From Deltaproteobacteria bacterium RBG_13_61_14 (GTDB lineage Bacteria; RBG-13-61-14), in contig MGQK01000125.1 in assembly GCA_001797815.1 (NCBI GenBank), positions 16,416 through 56,843 on the forward strand: a stretch of DNA of 40,428 nucleotides, given 5' to 3'. Each line of letters begins with the position of its first letter. Position 1 is the first letter of the stretch. A model generated the notes under the pieces. The model was not told the origin of the DNA and ran no database searches. It worked only from the letters and a program-made list of their open reading frames with translations. A program made the position numbers and the translations under genes. Shown here piece after piece: positions 1 to 8,500 of this stretch.

Positions 1-2
1 TC

Positions 3-83
3 AAGATGAGCACGAGCATGATCCACCTGGCGGCGCGGGGCGACCTGCGGGAAAAAAGAAGGGAGGCGACCCTTGTCACCTAG
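3..83 (+). CDS. C-terminal end of an upstream CDS, possibly a family 2 glycosyltransferase judging from the downstream DUF2304 gene
   Basis: Open frame from the window edge reading ...KMSTSMIHLAARGDLREKRREATLVT-stop (TAG 81-83), overlapping the next start; GT2-DUF2304 pairing is a known gene arrangement. Confidence 0.4.
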   Translation, partial: KMSTSMIHLAARGDLREKRREATLVT

Positions 84-465
84 ACAAAAAGCCTTTGCGA
101 TTATTGTGGCGGTCTTGCTGATCCTGCTGATCGTCGAGTTGATCCGCCGGCGGAAGCTCCGGGAAGAGTATGCCCTGGTCTGGCTGGCGGTGGGGATCGG
201 GGGCGTGCTCCTGGTCTGGCAATACGGCATCCTGGAGCGGGTCACCCGCCTGATCGGCGCGGTGATGCCGACCACCACCCTCTTCCTCTTCGCCTTTTTC
301 TTCATCCTGGTCATGGCCATGCACTTCTCGATCAAGCTCTCCAAGCTCACCGGCCAGATCAAGGACCTGACCCAGGAGATCGGGATCCTGCGCAGCGAGC
401 TGGAATCGAGCCGCGGCCGGCCGGAAAGCGGAAAGGAAAAAGGAGGCGCTGCATGCACTGGCTGA
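73..465 (+). CDS. DUF2304-like small membrane protein
   Basis: TTG start; three TM segments plus a C-terminal coiled coil, typical DUF2304 layout. Confidence 0.65.
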   Translation: MSPRQKAFAIIVAVLLILLIVELIRRRKLREEYALVWLAVGIGGVLLVWQYGILERVTRLIGAVMPTTTLFLFAFFFILVMAMHFSIKLSKLTGQIKDLTQEIGILRSELESSRGRPESGKEKGGAACTG

Positions 466-713
466 CCTGGATCGTGGTGGGCCTGGTCGCGGGCTTTGCG
501 GCCTCGGCTTTTTTGGGCATGGGCAAGGTGATGCCTTGGCCTTTGCTCCTGGGGTTGGGAGTTCTCGGCGCGCTGCTCGGCGGCTGGGTGATGAAATTCT
601 TCGGCTGGGGCGGGCCGATGGACTTCAACTGGCGCTGGTTGCTTTCCTCCTTCCTCGGCGCGCTGGTGGTGATCTTCATCTTCCGGGAGTTCTTCACCAA
701 GCACCGGGGGTGA
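453..713 (+). CDS. Small membrane protein, GlsB/YeaQ/YmgE (transglycosylase-associated)-like
   Basis: 86 aa, Gly-rich TM helices MHWLTWIVVGLVAGFAASAFLGMG; overlaps the upstream gene end. Confidence 0.5.
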   Translation: MHWLTWIVVGLVAGFAASAFLGMGKVMPWPLLLGLGVLGALLGGWVMKFFGWGGPMDFNWRWLLSSFLGALVVIFIFREFFTKHRG

Positions 714-765
714 GGGTTGCCGAGAATTTCTTGAACCCTCGGCCGGCTTGGCCTACAATCAAAGA

Positions 766-2901
766 ATGCGCAAATGGTGGCCGGCGTTGGTCCTGATCCT
801 GTTCCTTGCCGCAATCTTGACCATCCTTTTCACTCCTTACCTGCACAATTATTTTGTGGCCGATAGTTTCTGGCACCTGAGCTTTGGCCGCTTTTCCCTG
901 GCCCCGGAAGAAGTCTGGTGGAGGCCTTGTTACGGCCGGGTCTTCTGGCGGCCCCTGGCCTGGAGCGCGGACGCAGGCATTTATGACCTGGCCGGGCTGG
1001 AGCCTTTCGGCAACCATCTGGCCGACGCCGTCCTCCACGGCCTGAACGCGCTCTTGGTGGCCGGGCTGGCCTGGATCCTGGGCCGGCCGCTGGAGAGGGA
1101 GCGCTTCTGGCGCTATGCCGGCGCCTATCTGGCCGGCCTGCTTTTTGCCCTGCATCCCATCGGGGTCCTCACCGCCTCCTGGCTGTGCTGCCGGTCGGCC
1201 CTGTTCGGGACTTTCTTTGTTCTGCTCTCGCTCATCTTTTTCTTGCAGTTCCGGGGCCGAGTCTGGGCGATCGCGCTCTCCGGCCTTTTTGCGCTGGCCG
1301 CCATGCTCAGCAAGGAAACCATGATCGCGCAGCCCGCGCTGATCCTGGCCGCGGCCTGGCTGTTCCCGGCGGAGGGGCTCCGGGGGTTGCGCCGCCTGGC
1401 GCGGGCGGTGCGCGAGACGCTGCCGTTCGCGGCCGTGCCCGCGGTTTACCTGGGCTGGCGGCTGAGCGTGCTCGGACAGATCGGAGGCTACGAACCCATC
1501 CGGTTTCAGCTCTCGTTTTTCCTGCCCCGGCTCGCCTATCATTTGCCCCGGATTTTAATGCGGGTGCCCCGCGACCTGCTCTTCCATCACCTGGAGCCCG
1601 CGTCTCCCAACTTCCGGATGCTGGCCGCGTTTTTCCTGCTGCTCCTCCTGGTCACCGGCTGGCGCCTGCTCCAGCGGGAACGGCCCCTGCTCACGTTTTG
1701 CCTGGTCTGGCTGGTGATCGCTCTGGCACCGCTGTGGAACGTGAGCCAGATGCTGGCGCAGCGGGAGGAGCGGCTGCTGTATTTCGCGTTGGTGGGTTGG
1801 CTGCTGTTGGCCCCGGCCGGACTGGCGGCGCTCAGCCGGCCGACCTGGCGGGCGCTCGCGCTCTGTCTCTGGATCCTGGTGTTCTACGCCTACAGCCTGG
1901 CCGACCTGCCGGCGCTTAAGCAGTGGCAGCAAGTCGGACGGGCGAACCAGGCCCTGGCCGTGGCCATTCGGCAGAAGGTGACCGAGATCAAGCCGGCGCC
2001 GGCCGGCGGCCGGTTCTACCTGCTCGGGCTGTCCGGGGACCAGTATTACCTGGACCCCATGGTCAAGCTGGGGCTGCCGCTCGAGTATCTCGGCAACCGT
2101 TTCATGCTCGGAGACCACCCGAGCCTGGTCTGGGAATTCCTGCCCGCGCTGCCGGAGCCCGCGGGGTCCGCCCCCGGGCCGGAGGCGGCTGCTCTTCCCC
2201 ATGAAGAAGTGTATGATACGGAATCGCACAACCGCTTGCTGGGGGTCACCCCGCCGGACCTGGTCCTGGCCGTGCAGAAAGACCCTCAGGCGCGGGTCTG
2301 GGAATGGAAGGGCGACCTGGTCCTGGATATCAGCCAGGATATCCGGGCGCTCTCTTACCGGATCAGTTCCATGCAGAACAACTATTCGGTGCGCCGGCTG
2401 CTCCTGCCGACCTGGTCGTTCTTCCGCGAGCCGCTGCCCTGGAGTTGGACCCTGTCCCCCGATTGCCGGGCGGATAAATCCGACCGCTCCAATGAAGCCC
2501 TGGCCTTGGTGTCCCTGGGGCAGGACCCGTATTTGCTCTCGCCCGAGGTCCGTTTCCACGCGCCCGGCGCGGCCGCGGTGCTGATCGAGCTCAAGGTGGC
2601 GCCGCGGGACTATCTTCCGCCGGACCAGGCGGAGGCGGTGTTGATGTGGAGCACGGAAGAAGACTCGGGCTTCCGAACGCCGCGGGAGATCCGCTTTCCG
2701 ATCCAGGCGGACGGTGAGTTCCACACCTACCGGCTGGACCTGGAGTCCAACATCGCCTGGGTGCGCTCGGACCTGGTGCGGCAGGTCCGGCTGGACCCGG
2801 TTTCCTTTCCAACGCGCTTCTGGCTGCGGCGGGTCGTGTTTTTATCCAAGGACGAGGCCAAGCCAGTGGCCAAAAAGGAAGCTGGAGAAGAAGAAAAGTA
2901 G
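766..2901 (+). CDS. Polytopic GT-C/TMTC-like glycosyltransferase-type membrane protein
   Basis: Long ORF (track start 748 TTG; ATG at 766); multiple TMs; WRPL...NHLADAVLHGLNALLVAGL...LLFALHPIGVLTASWLCCRSAL resembles bacterial TMTC-like proteins. Confidence 0.65.
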   Translation: MRKWWPALVLILFLAAILTILFTPYLHNYFVADSFWHLSFGRFSLAPEEVWWRPCYGRVFWRPLAWSADAGIYDLAGLEPFGNHLADAVLHGLNALLVAGLAWILGRPLERERFWRYAGAYLAGLLFALHPIGVLTASWLCCRSALFGTFFVLLSLIFFLQFRGRVWAIALSGLFALAAMLSKETMIAQPALILAAAWLFPAEGLRGLRRLARAVRETLPFAAVPAVYLGWRLSVLGQIGGYEPIRFQLSFFLPRLAYHLPRILMRVPRDLLFHHLEPASPNFRMLAAFFLLLLLVTGWRLLQRERPLLTFCLVWLVIALAPLWNVSQMLAQREERLLYFALVGWLLLAPAGLAALSRPTWRALALCLWILVFYAYSLADLPALKQWQQVGRANQALAVAIRQKVTEIKPAPAGGRFYLLGLSGDQYYLDPMVKLGLPLEYLGNRFMLGDHPSLVWEFLPALPEPAGSAPGPEAAALPHEEVYDTESHNRLLGVTPPDLVLAVQKDPQARVWEWKGDLVLDISQDIRALSYRISSMQNNYSVRRLLLPTWSFFREPLPWSWTLSPDCRADKSDRSNEALALVSLGQDPYLLSPEVRFHAPGAAAVLIELKVAPRDYLPPDQAEAVLMWSTEEDSGFRTPREIRFPIQADGEFHTYRLDLESNIAWVRSDLVRQVRLDPVSFPTRFWLRRVVFLSKDEAKPVAKKEAGEEEK

Positions 2902-2997
2902 GGGTCCTGATTTTAATTTTTGTAATGATCACCGCGCATTAGTCCAAAAAATCCAACTAAAACTGCACCATTTTTACATATTATAGAAGGATCAAGC

Positions 2998-3306
2998 ATG
3001 ACTGATGAAACTTGCCAACCGCCGACCCAAATCATTCTTGTAACCTTTTGTTATCTAATGACATTTTCACTTGATCGTTTTTCCGTCTTTTTAGTTTTTC
3101 AATCCGGGGATGCGGCTCAGCTTAGCCGCATGGGGACGGGTTTTGGCCCCCATCCGGCCGGCCTTTTCCGCCAAGTCGCCCCCATCAAGACCGCATCGTT
3201 CCCCACCAAAAGACCTTCTCTCCCCATGGTGCGGCCTTCTTTCCCCACTCAAGCGCTTTCTCTCCCCATCCGGCACCCAACCGTCCCCGCCTTTCTGTTA
3301 AGTTAA
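2998..3306 (+). CDS. Doubtful small ORF with heptapeptide repeats (SFPTKRP/SLPMVRP/SFPTQAL/SLPIRHP)
   Basis: AGAAGG SD-like sequence 7 nt before ATG; repeats coincide with the phased 21-bp DNA repeats, so it may be non-coding. Confidence 0.2.
   Translation: MTDETCQPPTQIILVTFCYLMTFSLDRFSVFLVFQSGDAAQLSRMGTGFGPHPAGLFRQVAPIKTASFPTKRPSLPMVRPSFPTQALSLPIRHPTVPAFLLS
3110..3131. repeat. Perfect 8-bp hairpin next to the 21-bp repeat array
   Basis: ATGCGGCT-cagctt-AGCCGCAT. Confidence 0.7.
3175..3300. repeat. Iteron-like array: six phased 21-bp direct repeats
   Basis: CCCCA/CCCCG cores start at 3180, 3201, 3222, 3243, 3264 and 3285 (exact 21-bp steps); approximate consensus TCTYTCCCCAYCMARRCSCCT. Confidence 0.8.
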
Positions 3307-3332
3307 CTTGGGGTCAGGCCCCAAACTTAACT
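3302..3332. repeat. Imperfect palindrome around GGGGTCAGGCCCC just upstream of the winged-helix gene
   Basis: gttaacttGGGGTCAGGCCCCaaacttaact; GGGGTCAGNCCCC also occurs at 28941-28953. Confidence 0.55.
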
Positions 3333-3361
3333 AACCCTGAACCCGAAAGGAGATCCCGATC

Positions 3362-4159
3362 ATGACCCCCGAGCAAATTCTCAACCGCCTGGCCCATAGG
3401 CTGGAAAGCTCGTCCCGGCGCAAGACCGCGGCGCTCGATCTCTATTCCGAGCCGCGCGACCTCCTGGAGGAATATTTCAGCGATATCTTCCGGCCCCGCC
3501 TCTCCGGCAACGCCTTCCTGGTCTGGTCCCTGCTCCTCCACCGCGCCGACCCCGAATCCCGCATCGCCTCCCTCTCCCACCGCGACATCAAACTCCAGAC
3601 CGGCATCCGCTCCAACCGCGGCCTCCACCGGGCCCTCCACGAACTCGCCCACTACGGCTATTGCATCCTCTCCAACTTCCCCACCGGACCCGGGATGCCC
3701 CGCAACTACAAAATCCCCGAACACATCGGCACCCGGCGCTTCCCCCATCTTGAGGCCATGCGCCTCTGCGTGGAGGCCGACCGGCCCCGCAAACGCGGCC
3801 AAAAGGCGGCGCGGATTCTCCGCGAGGCGGCCCGCGAGTTCGCCCAGGCGGATTCCCGGACCCAAGGCCCGGGCTTCGATTCCTTGGCTCCCGGCTCGAA
3901 CCAGGCGCGCGGGCTGGGCCAGACCTCAGATAGCGGATCGCGGGTGGGGGCACCCGCGCCCTTAAGTGCTGATGGAGCGCCCGCGAACCCCATGAGTCCT
4001 TCCCGCCCGCCGGCCAAAGCGGTTTACCCCGATCTTCCTCAGCTCGACCTCCCGGACCTGGAGCACCTCAACCTGGATCAGGAAATCGAGAGGCTGGAAA
4101 AGGAAGTGGAAGAAATCGGGAAGGCTCTCTCGAAAAAAGAGAGCGAGGACCCGCGATAA
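3362..4159 (+). CDS. Putative winged-helix DNA-binding protein with Pro-rich linker and C-terminal coiled coil (Rep-like or regulator)
   Basis: AGGAG RBS; LSGNAFLVWSLLLHR...LSHRDIKLQTGIRSNRGLHRALHELAHYGYCIL has a wHTH-like pattern; C-terminus LDQEIERLEKEVEEIGKAL. Confidence 0.6.
   Translation: MTPEQILNRLAHRLESSSRRKTAALDLYSEPRDLLEEYFSDIFRPRLSGNAFLVWSLLLHRADPESRIASLSHRDIKLQTGIRSNRGLHRALHELAHYGYCILSNFPTGPGMPRNYKIPEHIGTRRFPHLEAMRLCVEADRPRKRGQKAARILREAAREFAQADSRTQGPGFDSLAPGSNQARGLGQTSDSGSRVGAPAPLSADGAPANPMSPSRPPAKAVYPDLPQLDLPDLEHLNLDQEIERLEKEVEEIGKALSKKESEDPR
3940..3957. repeat. GC-rich palindrome inside the winged-helix CDS
   Basis: GCGGGTG-gggg-CACCCGC followed by GCCC; near-identical hairpin at 39050-39067. 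Confidence 0.6.
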
Positions 4160-4230
4160 ATATCTTAATGTTCAAATTTGACCACAGTCGTTCATGCCGC
4201 GTTGCGGCACCCAGGAAACATGAAAATCGC

Positions 4231-4301
4231 AACCGCAGATGCACGCAGATCAACGCCAATGGAAAAAGAATTGAACCCCTGATCCGCGTTCATTTGCGGT
4301 T
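4231..4301. repeat. Intergenic inverted repeat
   Basis: Arms AACCGCAGATGCACGCAGATC (4231-4251) and GATCCGCGTTCATTTGCGGTT (4281-4301), nearly complementary. Confidence 0.65.
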
Positions 4302-4350
4302 AAAAGTATTTTCTGAACAGAATCAGGGGCTTGCCAGATATTTCCCGCCC

Positions 4351-4422
4351 CCGCTCGCGCTGGTCTCGCCCACGGTCAGAGTCGTAACCTCCGTGTCATT
4401 ATGATAGACCTTCAGGCTGGCT
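4351..4422 (-). pseudogene. Fragment of a paralog of the 5504-9703 secreted protein
   Basis: Minus strand reads ASLKVYHNDTEVTTLTVGETSAS versus ATLMVYHNDVDITPTLTVGETSAT encoded around 8031-8105; DNA also clearly similar. Confidence 0.75.
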
Positions 4423-4445
4423 CGATCAAGGCCATGTATCTAAGC

Positions 4446-5483
4446 TTAAGGTCCAGATTTCTGCTGAACGAGGTCGAGGAGGTTGAGGATTTCGACTTTG
4501 TCGAATTGGGCTCTGCGATCGGAGCCTAGCGGATGGACCGCGGCTTTCGTTCCTTCGCCGTTAATACCGATGAAAAGGGCTCTGAAACTGCCGATGACTT
4601 TTCCCTGGCTTGGATCGAAAATAACATATTTATGATTGCCTACAGTAAAAATGGCGGCATTCAGCTTTTTGCTCCAGCAGACATATACAAAAGTTGTGTT
4701 GTCAGGATAATCTCCTTCATTTCTAATCATATTTTCCCAATCTTTCATTTCCCTATTATCTTGGGTTCTGAATATCAAGGATTCTGATGCCGAAAAGTTA
4801 TATTTACCATCGGAGGAAAAATAAATACCTGGATAGGAAACCAGATCACTTTTGCTTCTTTTAAGATCATACTTAATTACCTGTGGATTAATTAAAAGGT
4901 AAATATTTCCGTCATGTTCAGACCAGTTGAGATCTGTTATTCCGGTGGGTGCAGGAAGTATCATTCTATTAGTTTTATAATTAAAATTATAAAGCCACAC
5001 TCCTCCTTGATAACCGGGAGGAGCCGGTGAACCGCGTTCACCTGGTATTTCTTCTGCATAGACAATCGCGTTGCCCTTGGGAGAAAATGAAAAAATGGAA
5101 CCCCCATGGTCAAATGAGGCAACTTCTTTACTATTATTAACATCAAGAATAACTAAACGATAAAAGCTTTGCGCAGCGCTTTCGGAAGATTTAGTATTTG
5201 TTAAATTGCAAAATGCAACATAGGTTATCTTACTTCCTGTTGGATCAAGGGATATGTAACTTAAATGGCAATTATCCTGATTACGAACAGGATGCTCCCA
5301 AGAGCTTTTGTTATTATATTTGTCATATTTCGCTATATAGCGGTTCCCTTTTCCATTATATGGAGCAAAATAAGTATTTCCATCAGGGGCAATGATTATT
5401 CTATCAAAGGCATAACTGGAGTAAGTAAAAGAAAATATGGGTATCACAATAGCAAGCATTGTTCCCCAAAAGGGCTTTTTCAT
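4446..5483 (-). CDS. Secreted WD40/beta-propeller-like protein
   Basis: Signal peptide MKKPFWGTMLAIVIPIFSFTYSSYAF; repeated blade-like motifs (FSFSPKGNAIVYAEE, YFSSDGKYNF); AT-rich relative to neighbours. Confidence 0.6.
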   Translation of the reverse strand: MKKPFWGTMLAIVIPIFSFTYSSYAFDRIIIAPDGNTYFAPYNGKGNRYIAKYDKYNNKSSWEHPVRNQDNCHLSYISLDPTGSKITYVAFCNLTNTKSSESAAQSFYRLVILDVNNSKEVASFDHGGSIFSFSPKGNAIVYAEEIPGERGSPAPPGYQGGVWLYNFNYKTNRMILPAPTGITDLNWSEHDGNIYLLINPQVIKYDLKRSKSDLVSYPGIYFSSDGKYNFSASESLIFRTQDNREMKDWENMIRNEGDYPDNTTFVYVCWSKKLNAAIFTVGNHKYVIFDPSQGKVIGSFRALFIGINGEGTKAAVHPLGSDRRAQFDKVEILNLLDLVQQKSGP

Positions 5484-5503
5484 GATATTCTCCTTCACGG
5501 TAA

Positions 5504-8500
5504 TCATGGTCTCCAAATTCTAATATGGAAATGATTATCATGTCCAGCGGTAGGGATCATTGGACAACCTGGAGGAGCAGTCAAACCGTCGCGGCCTTGC
5601 AGATCAGCATATATTCCAGTCGCTCCGAATTTGCAGAATAAATCAACTAACTCCTGGGTGAGAGGTTGGCTATAGCCAGCAACAGGAGGATCAGGAGGAA
5701 TATTGGTAAAAGTATAATTTGCTTCAGATCCATCATCCCGCATATACCTCAAATCCGCATCCTGACCCGTTCGATGGTAGGTATGGCACGGCGGCCCACC
5801 ACCCGGTCCCCAGCACATGCTTCCACCCTTTCTCCAACTCATATCTCCAATTGAAAACCGGGGACCCTCGGGATGCTGAAGATTCCATTCCCGACCAACC
5901 GCCTCAATAATTTGAAGCAACCTCAATGTTCCCCAATTGTCGCCTTTATTATAATCCAGTTGAATTCCATAAAAATGGCGATAACCAATCCCCTCGTCAG
6001 GCAAACGGAAGCCGCCAATCATTCCAATCGGCATCCCTGGGTTAGGGAAGGAAGAAACCGTATCGGCTACTGTGGGATCCAGGTAATCAATCGTTTCATT
6101 TTCTCGAAAGATTCCCTGATAATTTACGGCCTCCACCAAATCACTGATCTTATCCCCATCCCGGTCAAAGTGCGGCCACACCCCGATCCCCTCCGGCCCA
6201 AAAATCTGATTTACGGAATTACCCGCAATAGTAGAATAATAATTAGTTTTAATGGTCCCCCCATCAGCCACGGACACCGAATCGCTGTCCAGGACCATGA
6301 GCTTGCTCCCGGCCATCGTGTTAAACCACACCGCGGCCAGCACCTTGTTCCTATACGGCGTCCAGGCAACTTCGCGGATCCCGGCCCCGGTCCCGGTAAC
6401 CGCCGCGGTGGCCGCCCGCACTTCATTGTTGCTGTAATTCGTCAGATTTTCGGCCATGCATAAATTGTTGGTGTAATAACAGCCTAAAAAGGCCCGATCT
6501 CCCTGGGGAGAGACTGCTACGTCCGAACAATTTTGACAATCGGGGTGAGGAATAATCAAAGTAGAGACAATAATAATATCCTCACTGGTCAAGTCAGGAA
6601 CCGGCGCGACATCATAGAGCACCCGGAGGACCAGAGCATCCTGAGTCCGATAGGAAGCCGAACCATAGTTGACCACCAGCGAACGCCAAGGATTTTCCAC
6701 ATCCAGGGTATAGCTTTGAGGCAGGAAGGCAACTCCATATGGCCCAATATTGGCATTGGGCACACCGCTCCCGCTCGGGAAATAGGAATGATCTAAATAA
6801 AGGGAATTCCAGTTATCATCCGTTAAATAATAACGTCCGATATCCACGCTGAGGATTCTCCCATCGGCGCTGGTGCCGTTGCTCACGATCAAAAGGGTCT
6901 TGCCCTCCGGAGAAATATCCAGGTCTCGAAAGCCGGAAGTGCCGTCGCTGTAGAGCTTATTGGTCACGGCCTGTTGACAAAGTGTAGTGCCGGTAAGTTC
7001 AGGGTCCAGCGCCTTGCGGAGTTCGATCACCGAAATCACTTTATTATAGTTGCCCACAAAGGCCCGGCTCCCGTCCGGGCTGATCACCAGGGATTCCGGG
7101 TTACCGGGCGTGGGGGTTTTGCAGTTCAAAGGCACCATTTTCTTGATAGTGTTGGTGAGAGTATCTATCACCGCTACCCGGGTGGTAGCGCGGTTGGCAA
7201 CCAAGAGCCAATGGCCGTCGGGCGTGACATCCGCTTGATAGGGCGTGGGTGAACTGGTGGTGTCTCCCGGGTAAAAGGTTGCCGGGAAGGTATCTTCCAT
7301 GTAATTGTAAACCGATATCCGATGGCTCCCCCGGTTGGTGATGTAGGCGTAGGGCAAGCCATACTTGAAGGGCTGCAAGTTGCTGGCCACCGGCCAATTG
7401 TTCACCGTATTTTCAACATAAACCTCACCGGTAATGACGCTTCCCGGAACCGTGGCGGTAATCGAGGTGGGGCCAGCCGAAAGGATTTCTGCCTTCACCC
7501 GGCCGAGGGTGCCGGTGAAGTAAACCGCCACGGTATTTCCAAAATCAGTGCCCGCAATGACAACATCGTCACCCCCAACCGTGAAATCTGGCGAGATCGT
7601 ATCTATATTCGGATTCATCCCGCTGGGATAAATCGTAAAATTAATAATCTCATGGGAGGAAACATTCCCGAAATAATCTTCAATCCAAACTTCCAAAGTG
7701 TGAGGACCGGGAGAAAGACGGTCTTCAAAGGTAACCCACCATTCCGCGAAGTCAAAGTAGGTATTGAATTTTTCGGTAACCGGTTGCCCGTCTAGCAAAA
7801 TTACCAGAGTGCCTGGGTCAACCCCTGATGATCCGGGATCATAATATTCAACCCGAAAGTAAGGAGTATTCGTTCCCACGGCCTGACCATCGAGGGGGGA
7901 GACAATGTTCACCACCGGCGGGAGACCGCTCTCGATCAGGACCAGGGCCGAGTCCTCCGCTGATAATCCGGCCAGGTCTTCGATATAAGCCCGGATCAGG
8001 TTCCCGCCCTCATAAACTCCGGTCACCGATCCGGTCGCGCTGGTCTCGCCTACCGTGAGAGTTGGAGTAATGTCCACGTCATTATGATACACCATCAGGG
8101 TGGCGGTGTCAGCTCCCAACCCGATGTCGCTGTAAGTGATGTGGATCGAGATGAGCGAAATGGTAGTCATCCCGTCCGGGGGTTCCACGATGGTGATGAT
8201 TGGCGGGGTAACATCGGTAAAGATGCAGGGATCGTAGCCGTTCTGATATTCTTGCAAATTGGTATAACCGTCGGTGTCCGGGTCGGCCAGGCTGTCGCCC
8301 ACCAGGAGATTGACACAACTGGAATAGTTCACCTCCCAGGCATCTTCCATCCCGTCGCCGTCGGTGTCGGAGCTGCAAGGGTTGGAGCCGAGGTTGTATT
8401 CCGTGAGATTGCTCAAGGTGTCGCCGTCACCATCGGCCAGGGAATCGCCGACCAGAAGATTGACGCAGGCGGCATAACTATTCTCCCACCCGTCGGGCAT

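Noticed and set aside
3175-3300. CRISPR interpretation of the 21-bp repeats
   Set aside because: Repeats are contiguous with partial conservation and no unique spacers of CRISPR length; no cas genes in the window
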